A stretch of 64,000 bases of DNA from Roseofilum capinflatum BLCC-M114 (lineage in GTDB: Bacteria; Cyanobacteriota; Cyanobacteriia; Cyanobacteriales; Desertifilaceae), in the NCBI RefSeq assembly GCF_030068505.1, contig NZ_JAQOSO010000096.1, forward strand, positions 62,001 to 126,000. The letters run 5' to 3'. Shown piece by piece: positions 52,441 to 60,427 of this stretch. Position 1 is the first letter of the stretch; the number at the start of each line of letters is the position of its first letter. The notes below the pieces were generated by a model. That model had not been told where the DNA came from. It did no database searches and worked only from the letters and a program-made list of their open reading frames with translations. The position numbers were made by a program, and so were the translations under genes.

Positions 52441-54078
52441 CTATGGAATGATTTGCGCTCGTTCGACTAATTCGGGAAAGAGGGCGTTAAATTCTTGTTC
52501 GGCTTGCTTTTGAGCGAGTATAGTCATGAGGGTGGTATAGGAAAAGAAACAGATTCCGGCTAAGTTGCGATCGCGCACTTCTCTTAAATGCTGTTTAATT
52601 TGCGCTAGGGATGTATTCTGAGTTGATACACCGAGACTGACGGGAATTTTATGTTTAGCTAGGGCGATCGCCGGATGGTCGAAGGAAGGTTGGGAATCTG
52701 TGTAAAGAATCAGTTCTTCAATCACGTTATCGCTTGCCCATAGTTGCGGATCTTGGAGCGTATTGTTGGCCTGAAGATCGGCCACAAAGCTGAGAATACA
52801 ATAGGGTTTCTCTTTTTTGATGCGGGCAGAAATTTGTTTGAGCAAGTCCGTGAGGCGATCGCGTCTCCAGTTTACCCAGGCAGCATCTTGGGGATTACTG
52901 GGGGGGCGTTTTCCCGGATAATCTTGCTGATAGAGTTGGGTGGTTAAGGCATCATAGCCTAATTCAACCGGTGGACAAAAAGAGGAGTCGAGTTGAATGC
53001 CTTCTATTTCATGCTGACTGACCATTTCTCCCACTAAATCTAGAATAAATTGCTGGACTTCAGGATGAAAGGGATTCAGCCAAAGATAACTTGATTCTCC
53101 AGCTCCAAATTGGGAACTGCCATCTTGACGGGTGGCGATCCAATGATGGCGGTTTTTCAGTAGGGGAGAATTGACGGGGAGTTTCAGTCCCCCTTGCAAC
53201 CAGCCAATAATGCCGATCCGCTTGCGGCGAGAGGCTTGTAGGGCTTCGGTTAAGGGATTGCTATAGAGGGGACGTAAGCCAGTAAGCTGTTGCAGGAGGG
53301 TGCTGGGGTAGGGGGTTTGACCTTGATTCCAGAGGCTGGGATAGAGGGTGTTGAAATTAAACTGGGATAAATAATCGATCGCCGCTTCTGTGTTGTTGGG
53401 AAAGAAGCGTAAGTTGGGAGTCAGTTGCGTTAACCCGACTCCCCGCAGTTCTCCCGTCAGTTGCACGGGGGGAGCAATGGTAACTTTGGCAATATATTGA
53501 TCGGGAACGGGGGAAACACTATTTTCGGTTTGTCGCGCTTGGGCGATCATGGAGACAATTTCGGCACGAGTGGCGATCGCATTGGGACGCAGTTGAGTCA
53601 CGTCCGGATAGTTAACGACTAGGGAGTGTTCAGCCGCAGCAGCGATCGGCGATCGGGCATATTCGGGAATCTGATCCGCATCCTCAAACGTCTCGTTTAA
53701 AGTCATCTCCACCAAGTTTTGCGGCTCATACTTCAAGCCATTACTCAAAGCCAGTAGTGCTTGCAGACGAGTCAGCCGATCCGTGGGCTGAAATCGCTGA
53801 TTAGGATAACCTCGCAGAAAGCCCGATTCATAGGCGTTGCGAATTACCCCATAAGCCCAATAGGAAGGAGGCACATCCTTAAATTGCATCCCCCCGATTT
53901 GACCCGTTTTCGGATAATGGGGAAATGCACGGGAAAGTAAGGCCGCAAATTCCGCCCGGTTCATGGGAGCATCCGGCTTAAATTGCCCATTGAGATAGCC
54001 ACTGACGATCTTTTGATCCGCCAGTTGTTCAACTACAGCTTGGGCCCAATGGTTGGTAATATCCGTGAATTTCGCCAT
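52441..54078 (-). CDS. SLH-domain protein with GHL10-like (probably impaired) glycosidase domain
   Basis: A 545-residue protein starting MAKFTDITNHWAQAVVEQL (ATG 54078). Residues 1-190 are three SLH modules (FTDITNHWAQ, FKDVPPSYWAYGVI, FEDADQIPEYA), which bind cell-wall-linked polymers. Residues 210-545 are a GHL10 domain homologous to 9311-10483. Compared with that paralogue, the acidic motif QLDDHF is QLDSSF, and WFEYG is WLQGG, so one conserved Asp and one Glu are lost. It may bind glycans without cutting them. No signal peptide is visible at this start, which is odd for an SLH protein and leaves the true N-terminus open. Confidence 0.8.
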   Translation of the reverse strand: MAKFTDITNHWAQAVVEQLADQKIVSGYLNGQFKPDAPMNRAEFAALLSRAFPHYPKTGQIGGMQFKDVPPSYWAYGVIRNAYESGFLRGYPNQRFQPTDRLTRLQALLALSNGLKYEPQNLVEMTLNETFEDADQIPEYARSPIAAAAEHSLVVNYPDVTQLRPNAIATRAEIVSMIAQARQTENSVSPVPDQYIAKVTIAPPVQLTGELRGVGLTQLTPNLRFFPNNTEAAIDYLSQFNFNTLYPSLWNQGQTPYPSTLLQQLTGLRPLYSNPLTEALQASRRKRIGIIGWLQGGLKLPVNSPLLKNRHHWIATRQDGSSQFGAGESSYLWLNPFHPEVQQFILDLVGEMVSQHEIEGIQLDSSFCPPVELGYDALTTQLYQQDYPGKRPPSNPQDAAWVNWRRDRLTDLLKQISARIKKEKPYCILSFVADLQANNTLQDPQLWASDNVIEELILYTDSQPSFDHPAIALAKHKIPVSLGVSTQNTSLAQIKQHLREVRDRNLAGICFFSYTTLMTILAQKQAEQEFNALFPELVERAQIIP

Positions 54079-54171
54079 AAGCGCTTGCACTCAGATTAAG
54101 GGTAATGTAACAGCCAATCATTATATTGGTAATCAGATACTTGCACTTGCGTAAAGTTTAGTTGCAATCTC

Positions 54172-54201
54172 TTGATCTGACCCCAATAACTCTTTTATAG
54201 T
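54172..54201 (+). promoter_or_regulatory. Promoter of RNA copy 1
   Basis: TTGATC (54172-54177) and TATAGT (54196-54201) with an 18-base spacer form a sigma70-type promoter. The expected start is near 54208. Confidence 0.75.
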
Positions 54202-54207
54202 GAAAAC

Positions 54208-54482
54208 GTGAAGCAAGTAAAGCTTCATTGGCAGATGAACAGCCACTTTGTACAAAACCCAGTAAAACGTTAAGAGGTAAATCACTGACTAACTGTTATC
54301 TGTCTCAGGATAGCACGGCAGCACCCCTACTGAAACTTGAAACTTCCTAAACTAGAGAAGCGGGGAGGAAAATCAACCAGTATTCACACTCATTTTGTTG
54401 AAGAACGTTGGACTCCAAATAGGCTCAAATAATAAAAGGAAGTCGCTCAGGAAGTAAGTCATCCGGGTGCTGCTGTCGTTTT
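54208..54482 (+). ncRNA. Candidate structured RNA, copy 1
   Basis: Predicted from the promoter to the end of the closing stem. The 5' hairpin is GAAGC-AAGTAAA-GCTTC. A long-range closing stem pairs GCAGCACCC (54318-54326) with GGGTGCTGC (54465-54473), followed by TGTCGTTTT. Inside it lies CAACC...GTTG, weaker here than in the other copies. I know no family with this layout. Evidence is the promoter conservation and co-varying stem, not expression data. Confidence 0.6.
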
Positions 54483-54534
54483 AAAGGTAAGATTGGGGAG
54501 AAAAATTAATTCAGTAAAGTTTGATTACAATCCC

Positions 54535-54563
54535 TTGATCGAACCCCAAAAAGTGTTTATAGT
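54535..54563 (+). promoter_or_regulatory. Promoter of RNA copy 2
   Basis: TTGATC (54535-54540) and TATAGT (54558-54563) with a 17-base spacer. The expected start is near 54570. Confidence 0.8.
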
Positions 54564-54569
54564 AAAAGC

Positions 54570-54844
54570 ATGAAGCAAGTAAAGCTTCATTGGCAGATGA
54601 ACAGCCACTTTGTACACAACCGAGTAAAAAGTTAAGAGGTAAATCACTGATCAACTGTTATCTGTCGCAAGACAAAACGACAGCACCCCCACTGAAACTT
54701 GAAACTTCCTAAACTAGAGAAGCAGGGAGGAAAACCAACCAGTATTCACACTCATTTTGTTGAAGAAGGTTGGACTCCAGATAGGCTCAAATAATAAAAG
54801 GAAGTCGCTCAGGAAGTAAGTCATCCGGGTGCTGTTGTCGTTTT
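54570..54844 (+). ncRNA. Candidate structured RNA, copy 2
   Basis: Same layout as copy 1. The closing stem is ACAGCACCC (54680-54688) with GGGTGCTGT (54827-54835): the terminal pair is A-U where copy 1 has G-C, a compensated change. A second, outer pairing AAAACG/CGTTTT extends the stem. An inner stem CCAACC/GGTTGG is perfect. The unit ends in CGTTTTAAA, a weak intrinsic terminator. Confidence 0.65.
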
Positions 54845-54896
54845 AAAGGTAAGATTGGGGAGAAAAATTAATTCAGTAAAGTTTAGTTACAATCCC

Positions 54897-54925
54897 TTGA
54901 TCGAACTGAAAAAAGTGTTTATAGT
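54897..54925 (+). promoter_or_regulatory. Promoter of RNA copy 3
   Basis: TTGATC (54897-54902) and TATAGT (54920-54925) with a 17-base spacer. The spacer sequence differs from copy 2 while the hexamers are kept. Confidence 0.8.
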
Positions 54926-54931
54926 AAGAAC

Positions 54932-55206
54932 ATGAAGCAAGTAAAGCTTCATTGGCAGATGAACAGCCACTTTGTACAAAACCCAGTAAAACGTTAAGAG
55001 GTAAATCACTGACTAACTGTTATCTGTCGCAAGACAAAACGACAGCACCCCCACTGAAACTTGAAACTTCCTAAACTAGAGAAGCAGGGAGGAAAACCAA
55101 CCAGTATTCACACTCATTTTGTTGAAGAAGGTTGGACTCCAGATAGGCTCAAATAATAAAAGGAAGTCGCTCAGGAAGTAAGTCATCCGGGTGCTGTTGT
55201 CGTTTT
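54932..55206 (+). ncRNA. Candidate structured RNA, copy 3
   Basis: Nearly identical to copy 2 in the 3' half and to copy 1 in parts of the 5' half. The closing stem is ACAGCACCC (55042-55050) with GGGTGCTGT (55189-55197), and the inner stem CCAACC/GGTTGG is perfect. Repeat homology ends right after CGTTTTAAA, which marks the likely RNA 3' end. Confidence 0.65.
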
Positions 55207-55344
55207 AAATCACGCAAGTGGTAAAGAATTCTTCAGTTTATTTTCCACCCATTTATCAGAGATGCCGCTTATCATGGAATAGGGTATAGCATTGTATTTA
55301 ATCCCGAAAGGTGCAGCCCATCATTGGTAATTCTGAAGAAAATC

Positions 55345-56871
55345 ATGATCGCGTGGTTAGCTAATCAGAAAATTGGCAAAAAACTGGCCATACTAGGAGT
55401 GATGGTCACTGCACTCATTCTCATGAATATTGTGGGGATGATAGAAATTGCCAAAACCGGGTACTTTCAATTCTTAGAGCGCGAGCATATTGAATTTGCC
55501 CTGTTGATGCAGATTAAACTCGATCAAATACAAGAAACACTGCACCATACGGATAAGCTTGTAAACACATCCCTTGTGACAGCCAACTCCACAGAACGCT
55601 TAGAAATGGGCTTACAAACCCTCCTAGCCAACACCTTGGAATTGCCCATAGCCTGTCTTGATGCCGTTAATGATATTGAAAAATCTGCCTTCACGCTCTT
55701 AGGTTTCGGCGAAGTGTTTACGCTCTGCGAAAATGATATTGTCGATCTCAATGAAGCCAATGAGATCGTTGAGAACTATGTGAATCAGCGTATTTCCTCT
55801 GCATTCTTTGTCGATCGCTTCCAAGACTATCTCAATACCATTCAAAAGAATTCTCGCCGATTCTCCATCCTGGTTCCAGAAGCCCGGAATGTGGTGCAAA
55901 GTCTGGTTTTGATCGCCACCACCATCCTGTCTTTTATCGTTTTGGCCCTGTTTTTGCTCATTTCAAATCTGTTGAGAACCCCAATTGTGGCCATGTCCGC
56001 CCGGATTAAAGATATTGCTAGGGGTGAAGGAGATTTAACCCGACGGCTGAAGATTACCTCCCATGATGAAATCGGAGAGGTAGCCCATTGGTTCAACCTC
56101 TTCATTGAAAGGCTCCAGGGGGTGATGATCGACGTGAAGAGTGTGACCGGCCATGTTGCTGACGGTAGTTATGGCATGAGTGCTAGGGCAGCAGCCATGT
56201 CGGAAGGCGCAAATTCACAGGCAGCCGCAGCCCAACAAGTTTCCTCTTCCATGAAGGAGATCACGGCCACCATTCGTAAAAACACTGAAAATGCCCAGCA
56301 AACGGAGCAGTTGGCCCTCCAGGCCGCTGCCGATGCTACAGACACTGGGCAAGCAGTTGCCGAGGCGGTGCTGGCAATGCAGCAAATTGCTCAAAAAATT
56401 TCGATGATCGAGGATATTACTCGCCAAACCCGTATGCTCTCTTTAAATGCCAGCATTGAGGCAGTACAGGCTCAGGTCAGTGGCAAAGGATTTGCCGTGG
56501 TAGCCTCAGAGGTGCGAGCCTTGGCTGAACGAAGCCAAGCAGCAGCCACAGAGATTACGAATCTCGCCCAATCCTCTGTGAGGGTTGCAGAAAATGCGGG
56601 TGCAATGCTGCGGCGACTGGTTCCGGATATTCAAAAAACTGCTGAGTTAGTCCAAGAAATTAGTGCAGTGAGCAAAGAACAAAATACCAGTACCGAACAA
56701 ATTAACTGGGCTATTGAGCAATTAAACCGTATCACCCAGCAAAATGCTCTTACCTCGAAAGAATTAGCCACCATCGCCAAAGACCTTTCCACCCAATCTG
56801 AAGAACTCCAGCAGACGATTGCCTTTTTTAACACTGAGGGCATTACTCAACAGCGTTATTATCGCCAGTAA
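55345..56871 (+). CDS. Methyl-accepting chemotaxis protein
   Basis: A 508-residue receptor starting [18 protein letters not shown] (ATG 55345; a TTG seven codons earlier is in frame). Helix 1 ([20 protein letters not shown]) is followed by a periplasmic helical sensor of about 145 residues. Helix 2 ([21 protein letters not shown]) comes next, then a HAMP domain ([25 protein letters not shown]) and a signalling domain with the hairpin tip [42 protein letters not shown]. It would control gliding/phototaxis motility or another CheA pathway. No C-terminal pentapeptide and no che genes are nearby. The sensor domain is unlike any I can name. Confidence 0.9.
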   Translation: MIAWLANQKIGKKLAILGVMVTALILMNIVGMIEIAKTGYFQFLEREHIEFALLMQIKLDQIQETLHHTDKLVNTSLVTANSTERLEMGLQTLLANTLELPIACLDAVNDIEKSAFTLLGFGEVFTLCENDIVDLNEANEIVENYVNQRISSAFFVDRFQDYLNTIQKNSRRFSILVPEARNVVQSLVLIATTILSFIVLALFLLISNLLRTPIVAMSARIKDIARGEGDLTRRLKITSHDEIGEVAHWFNLFIERLQGVMIDVKSVTGHVADGSYGMSARAAAMSEGANSQAAAAQQVSSSMKEITATIRKNTENAQQTEQLALQAAADATDTGQAVAEAVLAMQQIAQKISMIEDITRQTRMLSLNASIEAVQAQVSGKGFAVVASEVRALAERSQAAATEITNLAQSSVRVAENAGAMLRRLVPDIQKTAELVQEISAVSKEQNTSTEQINWAIEQLNRITQQNALTSKELATIAKDLSTQSEELQQTIAFFNTEGITQQRYYRQ

Positions 56872-57110
56872 CATTTTCTCAAGAAGACTACTGACGAGAT
56901 GGAAGCCTAAAATGGTAGATCTCGATACAGTTATGGGATGCATTTCCAGTTAAGGTCTATGTAGATTTGATCAAAAATCTATCCTTTTGAATTGAGTCAG
57001 GCTTGCGCTTGTAACTCTCAATTCTTGTGCAGCTATTTTACCAAAGATCCTAGAAACCCTAGGTAAAAATCAAGCTATCATCTGTTCCTTTAACATGAGC
57101 ATATTAAACC

Positions 57111-58547
57111 GTGTTGAGCTTTTTAAATGATTTGATTTGGGGCAAAATTTTAGTCTTTGTCCTGGTTCCTGTTGGTCTTTATTTCTCTATCCGATCGCGC
57201 TTTGTCCAATTTCGCTATTTTGGGCAAATGTTTGGCAATCTTCAAGATGCCTTTGCCAAAGAAGAAGGACATCTGAGTTCCTTTCAAGCTCTGGCCCTCA
57301 GTGTTGCCGGACGGGTTGGAGGGGGCAATATTGCTGGGGTCGCCGTTGCCATTACCCTAGGGGGCCCTGGGGCAATTTTTTGGATGTGGATCATTGGTAT
57401 AGTGGGCATGGCTACCAGCTTTTTTGAATGCATGATTGCCCAAGTGTTCAAAACAGCAGAACCTGACGGTTCCTATCGCGGTGGCCCTGCTTATTATATG
57501 GAGCGAGGCTTAAAACAACGTTGGATGGCAGCCCTGTTTTCTCTCCTGTTACTGGCAACCTTTGGCTTTGGCTTCAATGCGGTTCAGTCTTATACTGTGG
57601 CCACCTCTTTTCAAGAGACTTTTGGGTTAAGTCCCAATATTACTGGGTTTGCCCTCATGGTTGTTTTAGGGGTGATTATTTTTGGCGGGGTAAAGCGCAT
57701 TGCTGAGGTGGCTGAGTACGTTGTTCCGTTTATGGCCACGGGGTATTTCCTGCTGGCGATCTTTGTGATTCTCACCAACTTGGGGGAAATTCCGGCTGTA
57801 TTTGCCATGATTGTGCAGAGTGCTTTTGGGGTGAAAACGGCGATCGCCGGAGGAGTGGGCAGTACAATTATGTATGGTATCCAGCGCGGCTTATTTTCTA
57901 ATGAAGCGGGTTTAGGGAGCGCTCCCAATGTAGCGGCGATCGCCTATGTCAAACATCCCGTAGAACAGGGCATTGTGCAAGCCCTCAGCGTCTTCATCGA
58001 CACCCTGATCCTCTGTTCCTGCACCGCATCAGTGATCTTACTCTCGTCTGTTTATGAACCCGGTAACGACGCATTAGGCGGCGTAACCCTCACCCAACAA
58101 GCCATGGCTGAACATATGGGTTGGTGGGGTCAAGCCTTTATCACCATTGCCCTCTTCCTGTTTGCCTTTACCTCTATCATTTACAACTACTACTTGGGCG
58201 AGAATAGTCTGAACTTCTTCAGCAACGAGAATAAGATGTTATTCAATGGGTTTCGAGTGCTGACCCTAGCCTTAGTGATCTGGGGTGCAGTCCAAGATCT
58301 GGGAACCGTCTTTGGCTTTGCGGATGTCACCATGGGACTGTTAGCGATCGTCAATTTGGCGGCTCTATTAATGCTCTCTAATGTAGGGTTTGCCGTTCTC
58401 GATGACTATGATCAGCAAATGCAAAATGGAAAAACTCCCATTTTTATCGGCAGTCATTTTGCCAGTCTTGCCATTGACCCCCAAGCCTGGATGTCTCAAG
58501 CTATGAGTTCCGATGGTCTAGAAGCTCCCGATCCAGAGCTTTCATAG
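57111..58547 (+). CDS. Alanine/glycine:cation symporter (AGCS family)
   Basis: A 478-residue sodium-coupled amino-acid transporter with a GTG start (57111); the upstream ATG at 57095 is out of frame and stops after a few codons. Family landmarks: the GRVGGGNIAGVAVAITLGGPGAIFWMWIIGIVGMATSFFECMIAQVFK block, DGSYRGGPAYYMERGL, and GVGSTIMYGIQRGLFSNEAGLGSAPNVAA. About ten helices are visible. The substrate is probably alanine or glycine. The length is normal and the C-terminal tail is short. Confidence 0.93.
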   Translation: MLSFLNDLIWGKILVFVLVPVGLYFSIRSRFVQFRYFGQMFGNLQDAFAKEEGHLSSFQALALSVAGRVGGGNIAGVAVAITLGGPGAIFWMWIIGIVGMATSFFECMIAQVFKTAEPDGSYRGGPAYYMERGLKQRWMAALFSLLLLATFGFGFNAVQSYTVATSFQETFGLSPNITGFALMVVLGVIIFGGVKRIAEVAEYVVPFMATGYFLLAIFVILTNLGEIPAVFAMIVQSAFGVKTAIAGGVGSTIMYGIQRGLFSNEAGLGSAPNVAAIAYVKHPVEQGIVQALSVFIDTLILCSCTASVILLSSVYEPGNDALGGVTLTQQAMAEHMGWWGQAFITIALFLFAFTSIIYNYYLGENSLNFFSNENKMLFNGFRVLTLALVIWGAVQDLGTVFGFADVTMGLLAIVNLAALLMLSNVGFAVLDDYDQQMQNGKTPIFIGSHFASLAIDPQAWMSQAMSSDGLEAPDPELS

Positions 58548-58585
58548 CTTCCTGTAGATGGGCTATGCTGGAGCTAAAAGTAGGG

Positions 58586-58735
58586 TTTGTAAGCGCCTTG
58601 CGCTGTTATAGCGCAAGGCGCTAGGCAATAGGCATTATAGCGTGAAAAATGGTTTTCCTATTACACCTATTACCTATTACCTATTACCTATTACCCATTA
58701 CCTAATTACCCATTACCGCGCGAAGCGCTGTATCT
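58586..58735. repeat. MITE-like element with TATTACC tandem tract
   Basis: It begins with GCGCCTTGCGCTGTTATAGC and its inverted echo GCGCAAGGCGCT, continues with many TATTACC/CATTACC units and ends GCGCGAAGCGCTGTAT. It is the same class as 40575-40701 and lies in the gap between the symporter gene and the following membrane protein gene. Confidence 0.6.
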
Positions 58736-58754
58736 CACGTTCTGGAGTAAGCCC

Positions 58755-59132
58755 TTGGAGATTTCTAAAAAACACATCGGCATTTTTCTGATTACAACCG
58801 GGATTCTGGTTTTATTCATGCTGCTGTTCAAACTAGAACCCTATCTTTTAGAGTTTTCGAGTAATCCAATCTATGAGTTTATCGTCGGCAGCGAGGAGGA
58901 AATGAGGCAAATCGCGATCGCGAATAATGGCGATCAAGTCACTATCGAGCTGCCTCTAGGGTTCCTCAGAATTGTGGCTTTATTTTTTGGGTTTATGTTT
59001 CTGAGAATCTGGCTAGATATTGGTAGTAAATTGATCTCTGTGGGCCGTGAGTTGATGACCGATGATGTGAAGAATTTGGAAAAGCTCCTCGATAAATTAC
59101 TCCAATTTAAAAATAGAACTCCTTCGAGCTAA
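58755..59132 (+). CDS. Small two-helix membrane protein, hypothetical
   Basis: A 125-residue protein with a TTG start at 58755, preceded by GGAG at 9-12 bases. Helix 1 (IGIFLITTGILVLFMLLFKL) and helix 2 (LGFLRIVALFFGFMFLRIWL) flank a soluble loop (EFIVGSEEEMRQIAIANNGDQVTIELP). The C-terminus is a charged helix (TDDVKNLEKLLDKLLQFKN). I do not recognise a family. The start lies right beside the end of the MITE. Confidence 0.5.
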   Translation: MEISKKHIGIFLITTGILVLFMLLFKLEPYLLEFSSNPIYEFIVGSEEEMRQIAIANNGDQVTIELPLGFLRIVALFFGFMFLRIWLDIGSKLISVGRELMTDDVKNLEKLLDKLLQFKNRTPSS

Positions 59133-59165
59133 ATACCACCGTTTGTCATGATGCTATAACTCCGG

Positions 59166-60152
59166 TTAGTTTCTAAACCTTATCTGTCCGGGACGATTAT
59201 CTAAATGAACCCTCCCATCTCGAACCGGATAAAGTCCCATACCTCCTTCCCATGATTCATCCAAAACATCATATAATTCTTCACTGGTATATCCAGCAAC
59301 TTTAATGTCTACCCCCGATCCTGTGTAATGGGTGATTGGATTAGGATTGAGTCCATGGTTGTAGGGTCTTCGAGTGTACCACCTCAGAATTTCAACGTCC
59401 TCACCCAGTTGATCCTGAACAGTTTGCAGTCTTGCTGCCATGTCTTTGATATTTTCAATATGCTCAGGGCTAGTCGGAATAATTTTTTCTCCATTATATC
59501 CATCATTATCAATAATGGCTTGTCTCCAGGTAAAAACTGACTCATCAATAATGCGGCTATTCAAGTGTTCATCTGACCATTTTTCTACGCCTGTTGAAGG
59601 GGTTGGGCTAATTATGCCTAGATTATTTTCTAGCTGTTGTTTTTCCTCGACTAAAGCATCATAGACGGCTGTATCACCTGTGTTTTCAGCCCGTTCTTTT
59701 TCATGTGGAAGTTGAGAATTGATCTCATGGAGACGCTGCTGCTGTTGTTTTTGTTCTTGATTTAACTGATTATAATACAGTGCCCAACGGGTTCGAGAGA
59801 CTTCCGAGAAGCTGACTGTAGCGAAGAAGTTTGCTAATCGTATTCGTTCAATTAAGCGATCGCTGAGTGCGTTTTCGGTAAATTGACTCAAATATTCTTG
59901 GTCAATATTAATGCGTTCTAGCTCTAGCTGCTTGTATTGAATCTGAGCATTAATAATTGTTGAGAAGATACCCACTAGAACAGTTCCCAAGACAATTTTG
60001 GCAAAATCTAGCCACAGTTTAAGCTGTTCTAGTTCGGCTTTACTTTTAGTCTTCTTGGCCTCAGATTTTGGTGGCTCTGATTTTTGTCGATTTGCCTGGG
60101 TTGGTGTTGGTGTTTGAGGATGAGTTTGAACTGAAGCGTCTAGAGATGTCAT
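59166..60152 (-). CDS. Membrane-anchored coiled-coil protein with M15-like peptidase domain
   Basis: A 328-residue protein starting MTSLDASVQTHPQTP (ATG 60152; the preceding GTG is in frame). The N-terminal 40 residues are Pro/Lys-rich. One hydrophobic helix (FAKIVLGTVLVGIFSTIINA, near 52-71) is followed by a long coiled coil (about 80-185). The last 70 residues resemble a peptidase M15A-like fold: ITHYTGSGVDIKVAGY has the His and Asp of the HxxGxxxD zinc site, GGMGLYP and VHLDNR provide the second His. M15 enzymes trim peptidoglycan peptides. The order membrane helix, coiled coil, peptidase is unusual. Confidence 0.55.
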   Translation of the reverse strand: MTSLDASVQTHPQTPTPTQANRQKSEPPKSEAKKTKSKAELEQLKLWLDFAKIVLGTVLVGIFSTIINAQIQYKQLELERINIDQEYLSQFTENALSDRLIERIRLANFFATVSFSEVSRTRWALYYNQLNQEQKQQQQRLHEINSQLPHEKERAENTGDTAVYDALVEEKQQLENNLGIISPTPSTGVEKWSDEHLNSRIIDESVFTWRQAIIDNDGYNGEKIIPTSPEHIENIKDMAARLQTVQDQLGEDVEILRWYTRRPYNHGLNPNPITHYTGSGVDIKVAGYTSEELYDVLDESWEGGMGLYPVRDGRVHLDNRPGQIRFRN

Positions 60153-60285
60153 CACTATACCTGATTTAATTTAGATACGTCATGATATAAGTACCTAATC
60201 AGGTTTTGGCCCCCTTTTCCGGAAACTGAGCGCAGCATAATAGTTAATAAAGTGTTAAAGGTCAAGCACCTTCTGCCCACCCTAC

Positions 60286-60402
60286 TGCCGTGACAACCCT
60301 AAAATGGTGGGTTACGGCGGATTGATAGATTGCTGTCAGAGTCTAGGTTTTAGCCGCCTAACCCACCCTACGCTAATGCACTATTTTAGCTATGTCACGG
60401 CA
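60286..60402. mobile_element. 117-bp MITE with 10-bp terminal inverted repeats and CTAC duplication
   Basis: TGCCGTGACA (60286-60295) and TGTCACGGCA (60393-60402) are perfect inverted ends. CTAC lies directly outside both ends (60282-60285, 60403-60406). Inside, GGTGGGTTACGGCGG and CCGCCTAACCCACC form a second inverted pair with one base missing. No coding content. It sits in the 272-base gap between the M15-like and GT2-TPR genes. Confidence 0.8.
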
Positions 60403-60427
60403 CTACGATGATTGGTAATCATAGCGG

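Larger units (their letters stand above)
54152..55208. repeat. Three tandem copies of an about 362-bp unit
   Basis: Copies run 54152-54514, 54515-54876 and 54877-55208, each starting with TAAAGTTT and holding the same blocks in the same order. The copies share long blocks with scattered substitutions; copies 2 and 3 are the closest pair. No frame longer than about 22 codons is shared. The array fills almost all of the 1.26-kb gap between the SLH gene and the chemoreceptor gene; the rest (54079-54151, 55209-55344) shows nothing else. Confidence 0.95.

Noticed and set aside
54152-55208. A CRISPR array
   Set aside because: There are only three repeats of about 362 bp with no spacers; the whole unit is repeated.
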